Below, one piece after another: positions 49,337-58,312 of a DNA stretch of 64,000 nt (its first letter is position 1; each line of letters opens with the position of its first letter). Source of the DNA: Herbidospora galbida (lineage in GTDB: Bacteria > Actinomycetota > Actinomycetes > Streptosporangiales > Streptosporangiaceae); NCBI RefSeq assembly GCF_005233835.1, contig NZ_SZQA01000008.1, positions 124,001-188,000 on the forward strand, read 5' to 3'. The translations under genes and the position numbers were made by a program. The notes beneath the pieces were generated by a model. It was not told the DNA's origin, searched no databases, and saw nothing but the letters and a program-made list of their open reading frames with translations.

Positions 49337-50187
49337 GGCCGGCTCCACGTGGACAGGGGGCGGGCCTTCACGTCCCGCACGACGGCGTCGACCAGGTCGC
49401 CGGCGCGGGCGTCCGCCTCCGCGAAGCCGGTCAGGTCAGACATCTCGCGATACCAGTCGCGAAGTTCCGCGACCCCCGACCGGGTGTCGTCGCCCTTGCT
49501 GTGCGGGCCCAGCCGGTTGACGGCGAACTCCACCACCAGGGGCGAGCCGGTGCGTACCGCCGAGACCAGGGGTGTCAGCACGGCCCGGATCTCGGCGATG
49601 TCCTCGGCGGGCAGGGCCACGTGCCGGACGCCGAAGGCCGCGCAGCGCGCCCCGATGGTGCCCGCCATGGCCAGCGCCGTCGGGGTCGTCTGCGCGATGC
49701 CGTTGTGCTCGACCACGACCAGCAGCGGCAGCGCCCACAGGGCAGCCAGGTTCAGGGCCTCGTAGACCGCCCCCTCGCCCCAGGTCCCGTCGCCGATGTA
49801 CGCGCAGGCCAGCGCCCCCGACCCGCGCAGGTGCAGGGCGGCCCCGGCCGCGACCGGGAGGCTCTCGCCCTGGACGCCCGTCGACAGGTAGCCCTCGCGC
49901 AGGATGTGCTGGCTGCCGCCGACGCCCCCGCAGACCGCGCCCTCGCGTCCCATGATCTCCGCCAGCAGGCCGGCGGGGTCGTCGAAGCGGGCCAGGTAGT
50001 GGCCGTGGCCGCGATGGTTGCTGAAGACGTGGTCGTCCGGGCCGAGCAGCGGCGCCAGCGCCACCGGGACGATCTCCTGGCCCAGGCAGGTGTGGGTGGT
50101 GCCGTTGAGCTCGCCCTTCGCGAACAGGTCGAGCAGGGCGCGCTCGAAGTGGCGGATGAGCAGCAGCCGGTCGAGGTCGGTGGTCAC
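49333..50187 (-). CDS. Dehydrogenase E1 alpha subunit-like protein
   Basis: 284 residues, shorter than the 320-370 of housekeeping E1alpha. Start GTG 50187 overlaps the stop of the condensation gene by 4 bases. The thiamine-diphosphate motif is present: GDG at 132-134 (IGDGTWGEGAVYEALNLAAL) and the Asn at 162 in EHNGIAQTT, where most E1alpha have a double Asn. The SNHRGHGHYLA segment recalls divergent E1 proteins found in sugar and secondary-metabolite clusters. It likely supplies the substrate-cleaving half-site for E1beta. The context points to production of an unusual acyl unit for the NRPS. Confidence 0.87.
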   Translation of the reverse strand: MTTDLDRLLLIRHFERALLDLFAKGELNGTTHTCLGQEIVPVALAPLLGPDDHVFSNHRGHGHYLARFDDPAGLLAEIMGREGAVCGGVGGSQHILREGYLSTGVQGESLPVAAGAALHLRGSGALACAYIGDGTWGEGAVYEALNLAALWALPLLVVVEHNGIAQTTPTALAMAGTIGARCAAFGVRHVALPAEDIAEIRAVLTPLVSAVRTGSPLVVEFAVNRLGPHSKGDDTRSGVAELRDWYREMSDLTGFAEADARAGDLVDAVVRDVKARPLSTWSRP

Positions 50188-51599
50188 CTGACGGCCGGTT
50201 CCGCCTCGCGGATCGCCTGGACGACGCCCGCGATGGTCGGGGTGTCGAAGAAGACGTCCAGGGGGACCTCGACGCCGAGGCGTTTGCGCATGCGGGCGAT
50301 GATCTGGGTGATGGTCAGGGAGTGCCCGCCGAGGTCGAACAGGTCCTCGTCGTCGCCGATCTCGTCGATGCCGAGCACTTCCTGCCAGATCTCGCGGACG
50401 GCGTCGTCAAGGGCGGTCTCCTGTGGGGTGCCGGCCACAGGGCTTTCGGGGTTGTTCATGATGGTGAGAAGGTCCTCCGCTATCCGGGCGACGTCCAGCT
50501 CCGTGCCGGAGCCGGCGCCGTATTGCATGATCACGTAGAGGCCGTCGGGGTGGTCGACGGCCTGGAGGTGCAGGACGCTGCGTACGGAATGGTTGAAGAC
50601 GGCCCAGTCGACGGTGGCCTTCACGCCGGTGAAGACCGGGTCGGGGCGGCGTTTGCGGTAGCTGACGGAGACCTGGGCGAGGGCGGTGCGCGGGCGCACT
50701 CCCCTGACGGCGCGGGCGTAGGGGACGTGCCGGAAGCGGTACATCTCGCGCAGGTCGTGGTGGAGGGTCCGGGCGACGTCGGCGACGGTGCCCTCCGGTG
50801 AGACGGTGACGGGGAGTTCGTTGACGAACAGGCCGATGTTGTCGCGGACGCCGGGGACGCGGGTGGACAGATCGACGGCGACGGTCGGGGCGGGGTCGCC
50901 GTAGCGGTGCAGCAGGGTGTGGACGGAGGCCAGGAAGAGCTCGAACCGCGAGACGTCCGGCAGGTCGGTCAGCCGGCCGCGAAAGGTGTACACCGCGCCC
51001 TCGGCCGCGCCCCGGCCGGTCGCGGTCAGGCCGGGCAGGCTCGTGGCCTCGCCGGGCGGTCGCGCCGACCAGTAGGCCTTGGCCTCGGCGAGATCGTCGC
51101 AGACCCGCTCCCGCTCGTCGTCGGCGAAGCTCGCGTACGACATCCCGAGCCGGGGCCGCGACTCCCCGTTGTAGAAGTCGGCCAGGTCTCTGACCAGGAT
51201 GTCCTTCGACTCGCCGTCGAACACGAGGTGGTGGGCGACGAACACCAGCGCGTGCCGCTCCGGGCCCAGCTTGGCCACCGTGAACCGGGCGAGCGGCCCG
51301 TTCTCGACGTCGAAGGGCCGGAGGGTCTCCTCCCGCACGAGCTCGTGCAGGTCGTCGGCTGAGGTCAGCCGGGCCGGGGGCCGCTGCCCGGACACCATGA
51401 CGGGCAGCCCGTCGATCTCGGCGACCGCGCTCGACAGCACCGCGTGCCGCCGGATGACGGCCTCGCACGCCTGGTGGAGCGCGCACGCGTCGAGCGGACC
51501 TTCGAAGTCGATGACCAGCGGCATGTGGTAGGCGGTCCGGGCCCGTCCCATGCGCTCGGTGATCCACATCCCGGTCTGCGCGAACGACGCCTCGGTCAT
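50184..51599 (-). CDS. NRPS condensation domain plus carrier protein
   Basis: 471 residues from ATG 51599, ATGA-overlapped with the adenylation gene. Residues 1-390 form a condensation domain with an intact HHLVFDG (123-129; HHxxxDG motif). Residues 395-471 form a peptidyl carrier protein with the phosphopantetheine Ser427 in DLGGHSLTIT. Normally C-T units take their amino acid from an adenylation enzyme in trans, here presumably the free A protein encoded directly upstream. The C domain would join an upstream acyl or peptidyl group to that residue, or accept the E1/E2-derived acyl. Order of action is inference. Confidence 0.88.
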   Translation of the reverse strand: MTEASFAQTGMWITERMGRARTAYHMPLVIDFEGPLDACALHQACEAVIRRHAVLSSAVAEIDGLPVMVSGQRPPARLTSADDLHELVREETLRPFDVENGPLARFTVAKLGPERHALVFVAHHLVFDGESKDILVRDLADFYNGESRPRLGMSYASFADDERERVCDDLAEAKAYWSARPPGEATSLPGLTATGRGAAEGAVYTFRGRLTDLPDVSRFELFLASVHTLLHRYGDPAPTVAVDLSTRVPGVRDNIGLFVNELPVTVSPEGTVADVARTLHHDLREMYRFRHVPYARAVRGVRPRTALAQVSVSYRKRRPDPVFTGVKATVDWAVFNHSVRSVLHLQAVDHPDGLYVIMQYGAGSGTELDVARIAEDLLTIMNNPESPVAGTPQETALDDAVREIWQEVLGIDEIGDDEDLFDLGGHSLTITQIIARMRKRLGVEVPLDVFFDTPTIAGVVQAIREAEPAVR

Positions 51600-52972
51600 G
51601 GCAGCGCCTTCTTGTCGACCTTGCCGCCCCGGTTGCGCGGCAGCGCGTCCATCGTGGTGACCTTCGAGGGCAGCTCGTGCGGGGCGAGCCGGTCGAGCAG
51701 GAACGCCCGCAGGTCGGCGAGGGGGATCTCCTCCCGTACGACCAGAGCCGCCGCCACCGCCGTCCCGAGCACCGGGTGGGGCACCCCGTAGGCGGCGGCC
51801 TCGGTGACCAGCGGGTGCGCGTGCAGCGCCTCCTCGACCTTCAGGGTGGAGACCTTGTGGGCGCCCGACTTGACGACGTCGCCGGTCCGGTCGACCAGGA
51901 ACAGGTAGCCCTCCTCGTCGAGGTAGCCGAGGTCCCCCATCCGCACCCACCCGTCGCGGAAGGTGTCGGACGCGGTCTCGCCGAGGTAGGCGCGGGGCGC
52001 GGCGGCCGACCGCATCCACACCTCGCCGACCTCCCCGGGAGCGGCCGTGCCCCCGTCGCCCGAGGTGATCCTGACGGAGCCACCGGCCGCGGCCCGGCCC
52101 ACCGACCCCGGGCGCTCGGGGTCGAAGACCATGATCGTCTGAGCGGGGGCGGCCTCGGTGGAGGTGTAGTAGTTCGTGATCATCGCGGCCGGGAAGAGCC
52201 CGGCCAGCCGCCCCGCCACCGCAGAGGGCAGCGGCGCGGCGGCCGACCCGAGCAGCAGCACGCTGTCGAGGGGCTCCACGGCCGCCGACAGCAGCTCGAT
52301 GGCCATCGCGGGCACCAGGAACACCGTCCCGGCCTGGTATTTCGCGATGAGCGAGGCGAACCGGCCGGGCGTGAAGAGGGGGGTGGTGACGACGGTCGGG
52401 TGCGCCGCGATCGCGTTCACCAGCATCATCTGGCCGGCGTTGGTCCCGATGGGGAACGCGTGCGCGAGGTGCCGGGAGTGCCGGAAGGCCCGGCGGCGCG
52501 GATCGCGGGGCAGGCCGTGAGCCAGGTTGGCATGGGTGGCGGTGACGCCCTTGGCCACGCCGGTCGTGCCGGAGGTGAAGAGGATCTGCGCGGGGTCGGT
52601 CGGAGCCACTCGGGGAAGGGAGGAAACCGATCGGTCCATGAAAGTTACATCCCGCAGAATCCGGCTGATTCCGACCCGTTCCGCGAGATGTCGGATCTCT
52701 CCCTCCGGGGTCCGGTCGGAGATCGGCACCGCGACGGCCCCCGCCCGCAGCACCCCCATGAACGCCACCGCGTAGTCGAGCCACCCCGCGTGGGGGAACA
52801 CCAGGCCCACCGGCTCTCCGGGGCGCACACCTTCGGTGATCAGCAGGTTCGCCAGACCGTCGGCGCGGGAGTCCCAGCCGGCGTAGGTCAGTTCCCCCAC
52901 GCCGTGGACGATCATGGCGACGCCGTCAGGCTCGGCGGCGGCGCGGGCCGCCAGCAGATCCGAGAGCGTCAT
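51596..52972 (-). CDS. Free-standing AMP-dependent ligase / adenylation enzyme
   Basis: 458 residues, first gene of the leftward operon. Core motifs of adenylate-forming enzymes are present: ILFTSGTTGVAKGV (A3), NYYTSTEAAP (A5), MGDLGYLDEEGYLFLVDRTGD (A7), and the C-terminal Lys in NRGGKVDKKAL (A10). The A4/A5 region lacks the FDxS aspartate that binds the amino group of alpha-amino acids in NRPS A domains and looks more like acyl-CoA/aryl-acid ligases, so the substrate may be a carboxylic acid without an alpha-amine. It shares a 282-base divergent promoter region with the large NRPS gene. Confidence 0.85.
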   Translation of the reverse strand: MTLSDLLAARAAAEPDGVAMIVHGVGELTYAGWDSRADGLANLLITEGVRPGEPVGLVFPHAGWLDYAVAFMGVLRAGAVAVPISDRTPEGEIRHLAERVGISRILRDVTFMDRSVSSLPRVAPTDPAQILFTSGTTGVAKGVTATHANLAHGLPRDPRRRAFRHSRHLAHAFPIGTNAGQMMLVNAIAAHPTVVTTPLFTPGRFASLIAKYQAGTVFLVPAMAIELLSAAVEPLDSVLLLGSAAAPLPSAVAGRLAGLFPAAMITNYYTSTEAAPAQTIMVFDPERPGSVGRAAAGGSVRITSGDGGTAAPGEVGEVWMRSAAAPRAYLGETASDTFRDGWVRMGDLGYLDEEGYLFLVDRTGDVVKSGAHKVSTLKVEEALHAHPLVTEAAAYGVPHPVLGTAVAAALVVREEIPLADLRAFLLDRLAPHELPSKVTTMDALPRNRGGKVDKKALP

Positions 52973-53020
52973 TGGACTTCCTCAAAGATCGGATGAATAC
53001 TGCCCGAGCACTGCATTACT

Positions 53021-53041
53021 GAAAAGATTCTTTCCAGTTAG
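53021..53041 (+). repeat. Promoter-region repeat, copy 1
   Basis: 21 bases, 18 identical to copy 2 at 53174-53194. The first 15 bases form an imperfect dyad (GAAAAGA then TCTTTCC); the last part is the invariant CTTTCCAGTTAG. It lies 49 bases upstream of the adenylation gene start. The surrounding stretch is AT-richer than the rest of the window. Confidence 0.7.
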
Positions 53042-53173
53042 ATCAAGCGCCAGTGTGGCACGGCGCGGACGCTCGTCACAAGGGGTCCCAGGCTCCGCCC
53101 GCCCAATGGGTTGGGCACGTTTAGAGCTTGTGAGCGGAGGCGGGGCATGCCAGACTGACGCCGTCCGCTAATT

Positions 53174-53194
53174 GCAAAGAACCTTTCCAGTTAG
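53174..53194 (+). repeat. Promoter-region repeat, copy 2
   Basis: Same orientation as copy 1, 153 bases away start to start, and 61 bases upstream of the NRPS start codon. Shares CTTTCCAGTTAG and the GxAAAG...CTTTxC dyad. The position of one copy near each of the divergent genes suggests a common regulator binding both operons. Confidence 0.7.
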
Positions 53195-53254
53195 CTTCCC
53201 CGGCTGAGGCGTTTGGCCTCTTTGTGCTGCATTCGTCCGATCACTTGAGGGAAG

Positions 53255-56200
53255 ATGCTCGCCGTCACACCGGCCAATCCGCTCTCGCTCGGACAGGAAC
53301 GGCTCTGGTTCCTGCACGAGCTCAACCCCGACGACGCGTCGTACAACATCTGTGTGACCGAACGGCTCGTCGGGGATCTCGACGTGGCCGCGCTGCAGCG
53401 GGCACTTGACAATGTCGTCAGACGGCACGAGGTGTTGCGGACGCGGTATCCGGCCGTCGACGGCCGTCCGGTCGCGCTGGTCGAAGACCGCACCCTCCCC
53501 CTCGAACGCGTCTCCGGCGTGCCGCTGGCCGACCTGACGAACCGGCCCTTCGACCTCGCGAACGGGCCCGTCGTCAGGGCCTGTCTGACCGACGACCAGA
53601 CGCTCGTCATCGTGCTGCACCACATCGCCGGCGACGGCTGGTCTCTCGGGCTCCTGTACGACGAGATCGCCACCCTCTACGCCGGCGGCGACCTGCCTGA
53701 CCTGCCGATGCAGTACGGCGAGCACGCCCGCAGGCAGCGTGAGCAGCCGATCGACACCTCCTTCTGGCGTGACCGGCTCGACCGGGTGCCGGTGCTCGAC
53801 CTGCCCACCGACCTGCCCCGGCCGAGGGTCCGCACCTCGAAGGGCGCGGTCGTCGCCCGCAGGCTGCCCCGGGAGCTCACCGACCAGGTGAACGCGCTCG
53901 CCCGCAAGGAGCGCGTCACCCTGTTCATGCTGCTCATGGCGGCCTTCCAGACCCAGCTGCACCGCTACACGACGGCGACCGACTTCGCCGTGGGCACCCC
54001 CGTCGCGGCCCGGCCCGACGAGGACGTCGAGAAGCTCATCGGGTTCTTCCTCAACACGGTCGTGCTCCGCGCCGACCTGAGCGGAGATCCGACCTTCCGG
54101 GAACTGCTGAAGCGCACCCGCCGGACCGCGATCGACGCCTTCACCCACGCGGAGACGCCGTTCGACCGGGTGGTGCAGGACCTCGGCGTGGCCCGCGACC
54201 TGAGCCGCACCCCCGTCTTCCAGGCCCAGTTCAGCATGCGCAGCGAAGCCGGGACCCGCCTCCACCTCGACGGACTCGTCGCCGAACCGGTCGACCCCGA
54301 TTTTCACCAGGCGAAGTTCGACCTGTCGCTGGAGATCACCCCGACCGGCGACGGCCTGGACGCCTTCTTCGTCTACTCGGCCGACCTGTTCCACCGCGAG
54401 ACGGTCGAACGGTTCGCGGCCAACTTCGAGACGCTGCTGCGCTCGATCGTCGCCGACCCCGGGCAGCCGGTCTCCCGCCTCGATCTCGTCTCGCCTGCCG
54501 AGAGGGAACTGCTCGACGGGTGGTCGGCGGCCCCCGGCGAGCCGGTCACGCCCGCGCAGGAGACCCTCGCCGAGGTCCTCTCCACCCGGTCGCCCGACAG
54601 GGTGGCGATCCGGCACGGAGACGACGCGATCACGTACCGGACGCTGCACCGCCGGGTCGCGGGCACCGCGCGGGCGCTGCGGGAGCGGGGCGTCGGCCCG
54701 GGTGTCCGGGTGGCGGTCTGCATGGAGCAGTCGATCGACCTGGCCGTCGCGCTGCTCGCGGTGCTGAAGGCGGGCGGGGCCTACGTGCCGATCGACCCCG
54801 AGTATCCCGAAGAGCGCCGCGCCTTCATGATCGAGGACTCCGGCGCGGCGGTCGTGCTCACTGAGGTCGGCGACGCCGAGGCCGACGACGTCGAGCCGCT
54901 CGGCGACGGCGACGACCTCGCCTACGTCATCTACACCTCGGGCTCGACCGGGCGGCCGAAGGGCGTCGCGGTGCGCAACCGCGAGATCCTCCGCTACCTG
55001 GCCGACGCGAGACAGCGCTTCGACGTGGCCGACGAGGCCGAATACGCCCTCCTCCAGTCGCTCGCCTTCGACTTCGGCATCACCATCCTCTACCTGTGCC
55101 TGAGTACCGGCGGCACCCTGCACCTGCTGCCCGCGCGCATCTCCGGCCCCGAACTCGCCGGGCACATGCGCGGCATCGACTACGTGAAGCTCACCCCCTC
55201 GCACCTCGGCGCTCTGGCCGCCGACACCGACGACGTCGCCGACCTCCTGCCGCGCCGGCTGCTCATCTTCGGCGGCGAGGGGTCGAGCTGGGAGTTCGCC
55301 CGCGACCTCGCGAGACGGGTCCCGGTCGTCAACCACTACGGCCCGACCGAGGCCATCGTCGGCGTCTCCACCTACCCCGTCTCCCCCGACGTGACCCCGA
55401 CGGGCCCGATCACCCCGATCGGGAAGCCGCTGGGTCATTCGGTCCTGTACGTCCTGGACCCGCACCTCGCGCAGGTCCCGGCGGGCGTGGCGGGCGAACT
55501 GTGCATCGGCGGCCGGCTGGCCCGCGAGTACCTGGGCCGCCCCGACCTGACCGCCGAGAAGTTCGTCGACCACCCGCTGTACGGCCGCCTCTACCGGTCG
55601 GGCGACCTGGCCCGCTGGCTCCCGACCGGAGACCTGGAGTTCCTGGGCCGCCGCGACCTCCAGGTCAAGATCCGCGGCTACCGGGTCGAACTCGGCGAGA
55701 TCGACGAGGCGCTGCGCCTCGTGCCCGGCGTCTCCCACGCCGTCACCGACGCCCGCGACGGTGAACTGGTCGGCTACGTCGTCGCCGACCCCCGGCCCGC
55801 GATCGGCGACCTGCGCAGGACGCTGGCCGAGCGGCTGCCGGAGTACATGGTCCCGACCCGCTGGGTGTTCCTCGACGAGCTCCCGCTGAAGGGCCACGGC
55901 AAGGTCGACCGGGCGGCCCTGCCCGCGCCCGAGGACACGCGATCCGAGGACGTCCCGTTCGAACCGCCGGCCGACGCCTGGGAGGAAGCCGTCGCCGCCG
56001 CCTGGTGCCAGGTGCTGGGGCTGCGGCAGGTGGGCGTCCTGGACGACTTCTTCGACCTGGGCGGCCACTCCCTGCTCGCGGTGCGCGTCGTGGCGAAGCT
56101 GCGCACGACCCTGCCCGAGGGGTCGTCGCCGATCGCCCTGATGGACCTGTTCCAGCACCCGACCGTACGCGCCCTCGCCGCCGTCGCCCGGTCGGCGTCC

Positions 56201-58312
56201 GGCCCGAGGCCGCTGCTCTACCGCCTGACCGGGCCGGGCGCCAAGGCCCTGGTGTGCGTCCCCTACGGCGGTGGCAGCGCGGTCGTGTACCAGCCGCTCG
56301 CCGACGCCCTGCCGGCGGAATGGGAGCTGTGGTCGGTCGCCGTCCCGGGCCACGACCTGGGCCTGGCCGAGGATCCGCTGCCCCTCGAAGAGGTGGCCCG
56401 CCGCTGCGTCGAGGAGATCCTGCGCATCGAGGCCCCCGTCACCCTTTACGGCCACTGCGGCGTCGGCGGCGCCCTGACCGTCGAGATCGCCCGCCGTCTG
56501 GAGGCGGCCGGACGCGCGGTCGACACCGTCTTCCTCGGCGGCATCTTCCCGTTCGCCCGCCCCACCAAGGGCGTGCTCGGGCGCTGGGCGAGACTGGCGC
56601 GGCTGGAGCGGTTCCGCAGCGACAAGGGCCAGCTCAACTGGCTCACCGCGCTCGGCGCCGACCTGTCGGACCTGGACGACGCCCAGAAGGCGTTCGTCAT
56701 CGGGAACATGCGCCACGACGCCCGCGCCGCCGAGGACTACTTCACCGCCCTGATGGACAGCGGCGCGCCCAAGCTGAAGGCGCCGATCGTGTCCGTCGTC
56801 GGCGAGTACGACCCCGCGACGGACTACTACGAGGAACGCTTCGCCGAGTGGGGCTTCATCGCGGAGCGGACCCGGCTGGTCGTCCTGGACGAGGCGGGCC
56901 ACTACTTCCTGAAATATCGCCCGGAGGAGCTGGCCGAGATCGTCACGGCCACGACCCCTGACCCCGCTTGGGGCGCGAGCGACCCTGACCTCGTCTCGCG
57001 CCCCGACGCGGTTCCGGCCGGGCCGCCGCCCTCGGTCACCCGCTTCCTGCTGGTGGCCTTCGGGCAGATGGTGTGCCTGGCCGGGTCGACGCTGACCGAG
57101 TTCGCGCTGCCCCTCTGGGTCTACCTCCAGCACCAGTCGATGACCCAGCTGGCCGTCCTCCAGGTGCTGGCCGTCATCCCCGGCGTGCTGGCCGCGCCGC
57201 TGGCGGGGGCGCTGGTCGACCGGTCGTCCAAGCGCGGCGTGATGATCGGCGGCAACGCGGCGGCCCTGGCCGTCCAGACCGCGACGGGCGTCCTCGTCTG
57301 GACCGGGAACCTGCACGTCTGGACCCTGTACATCCTGCTGCCGCTGCTGTCGGTCGCGCTGACCACGCAGCGGCTGGCCTTCACGGCGGCCGTGCCGCAG
57401 CTGGTCCCCAAGCGCTATCTCGGCCACGCCAACGGCATCGCCCAGATGGCGCTCGGCATGGCCCAGTTCGTCGCGCCGCTCGCGGCCGTCGGCCTGATGG
57501 CGGTCTGGGGCCTGCACGGCATTCTCGTCCTGGACGTCGTCGGGCACGTCTTCACCATCGTCGTGCTGGCCCTGGTGGCCTTCCCGGCCGCGCTGGCGCT
57601 GCGCCGCCGGGAGACGGTCGGCCGGGAGATCGCCGAAGGGTTCAAGATCTCGTTCGGCAACCCCTACTTCCGGGCGATGGTCGTCTTCTTCGCGTTCCTG
57701 TCGCTCGGGCTGTCGCCGGTCTTCATGATGTACTCGCCGCTGGTGCTGGAGTTCGGCACCGTCCAGGAGGCGGGCGTCATCGCCCTGGTGGCCGGGTCGG
57801 GCGCCGTCGCGGGCGGCCTCACGATGGGCCTGTGGGGCGGCCCGTCCAGGCGCCGGATGCGCGGCATGCTGCTCCTCACGTTGATCATCGCCGTGTCGTG
57901 CGGCGTCGTGGCGCTCCGCGACGACCTGGTCGTCATCGGCGTCGGCGCGTTCGGCGTCAGCTTCGGCCTGGCCCTGGTCAACGGCGTCTACAACACGATC
58001 ATCCAGGTCAAGGTCCCGCAGCGGTTCCACGGCCGGGTGTTCGCGCTCAACCAGATGGTCGCCTGGTCGACCATCCCCATCGGCGTCGGGATCATCGCCC
58101 CCGTGGGCACCGGGCTCCTCGGCGACGTCTCCCTGATGTACGCCGTCTTCGCCGGATTCATCCTGCTGGTCGTGGCCGGGGCGCTGCTCACCAGGAGGCT
58201 GGCCCGGTTCGACGACGCGGTCCCCGACGCCACCCCCGACGACCTGGTCGGGCTGGAACGGAAGGTGCGCAATGAAGGAAAGACTGGCCGAACTGGTGTC
58301 GGAGTCGTGTGA
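53255..58312 (+). CDS. NRPS module C-A-T-TE fused to MFS exporter
   Basis: 1685 residues. Domains in order: condensation (1-430; HHIAGDG at 122-128), adenylation (about 440-860; YTSGSTGRPKG near 560, GELCIGG, YRSGDLARWLPTGDLEFLGR), carrier protein (Ser939 in DLGGHSLL), thioesterase (about 1000-1250; nucleophile Cys1068 in YGHCGVGGA, where Ser is usual; late His in AGHYFLKY), and a 12-segment-like MFS transporter (about 1258-1665). The adenylation pocket residues by alignment to PheA are D-F-T-S-I-G-H-V-G, closest to aspartate-type codes I recall. The protein would attach one amino acid, release the product by its own thioesterase and export it. GAGG lies 4-8 bases before ATG 53255. Confidence 0.92.
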   Translation: MLAVTPANPLSLGQERLWFLHELNPDDASYNICVTERLVGDLDVAALQRALDNVVRRHEVLRTRYPAVDGRPVALVEDRTLPLERVSGVPLADLTNRPFDLANGPVVRACLTDDQTLVIVLHHIAGDGWSLGLLYDEIATLYAGGDLPDLPMQYGEHARRQREQPIDTSFWRDRLDRVPVLDLPTDLPRPRVRTSKGAVVARRLPRELTDQVNALARKERVTLFMLLMAAFQTQLHRYTTATDFAVGTPVAARPDEDVEKLIGFFLNTVVLRADLSGDPTFRELLKRTRRTAIDAFTHAETPFDRVVQDLGVARDLSRTPVFQAQFSMRSEAGTRLHLDGLVAEPVDPDFHQAKFDLSLEITPTGDGLDAFFVYSADLFHRETVERFAANFETLLRSIVADPGQPVSRLDLVSPAERELLDGWSAAPGEPVTPAQETLAEVLSTRSPDRVAIRHGDDAITYRTLHRRVAGTARALRERGVGPGVRVAVCMEQSIDLAVALLAVLKAGGAYVPIDPEYPEERRAFMIEDSGAAVVLTEVGDAEADDVEPLGDGDDLAYVIYTSGSTGRPKGVAVRNREILRYLADARQRFDVADEAEYALLQSLAFDFGITILYLCLSTGGTLHLLPARISGPELAGHMRGIDYVKLTPSHLGALAADTDDVADLLPRRLLIFGGEGSSWEFARDLARRVPVVNHYGPTEAIVGVSTYPVSPDVTPTGPITPIGKPLGHSVLYVLDPHLAQVPAGVAGELCIGGRLAREYLGRPDLTAEKFVDHPLYGRLYRSGDLARWLPTGDLEFLGRRDLQVKIRGYRVELGEIDEALRLVPGVSHAVTDARDGELVGYVVADPRPAIGDLRRTLAERLPEYMVPTRWVFLDELPLKGHGKVDRAALPAPEDTRSEDVPFEPPADAWEEAVAAAWCQVLGLRQVGVLDDFFDLGGHSLLAVRVVAKLRTTLPEGSSPIALMDLFQHPTVRALAAVARSASGPRPLLYRLTGPGAKALVCVPYGGGSAVVYQPLADALPAEWELWSVAVPGHDLGLAEDPLPLEEVARRCVEEILRIEAPVTLYGHCGVGGALTVEIARRLEAAGRAVDTVFLGGIFPFARPTKGVLGRWARLARLERFRSDKGQLNWLTALGADLSDLDDAQKAFVIGNMRHDARAAEDYFTALMDSGAPKLKAPIVSVVGEYDPATDYYEERFAEWGFIAERTRLVVLDEAGHYFLKYRPEELAEIVTATTPDPAWGASDPDLVSRPDAVPAGPPPSVTRFLLVAFGQMVCLAGSTLTEFALPLWVYLQHQSMTQLAVLQVLAVIPGVLAAPLAGALVDRSSKRGVMIGGNAAALAVQTATGVLVWTGNLHVWTLYILLPLLSVALTTQRLAFTAAVPQLVPKRYLGHANGIAQMALGMAQFVAPLAAVGLMAVWGLHGILVLDVVGHVFTIVVLALVAFPAALALRRRETVGREIAEGFKISFGNPYFRAMVVFFAFLSLGLSPVFMMYSPLVLEFGTVQEAGVIALVAGSGAVAGGLTMGLWGGPSRRRMRGMLLLTLIIAVSCGVVALRDDLVVIGVGAFGVSFGLALVNGVYNTIIQVKVPQRFHGRVFALNQMVAWSTIPIGVGIIAPVGTGLLGDVSLMYAVFAGFILLVVAGALLTRRLARFDDAVPDATPDDLVGLERKVRNEGKTGRTGVGVV

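Noticed and set aside
47271-50187. Ordinary branched-chain 2-oxoacid dehydrogenase operon next to an NRPS cluster by chance
   Set aside because: The genes are coupled by 4-base overlaps to the condensation-carrier gene, E1alpha is short and divergent, and no E3 is present. It remains the main alternative.
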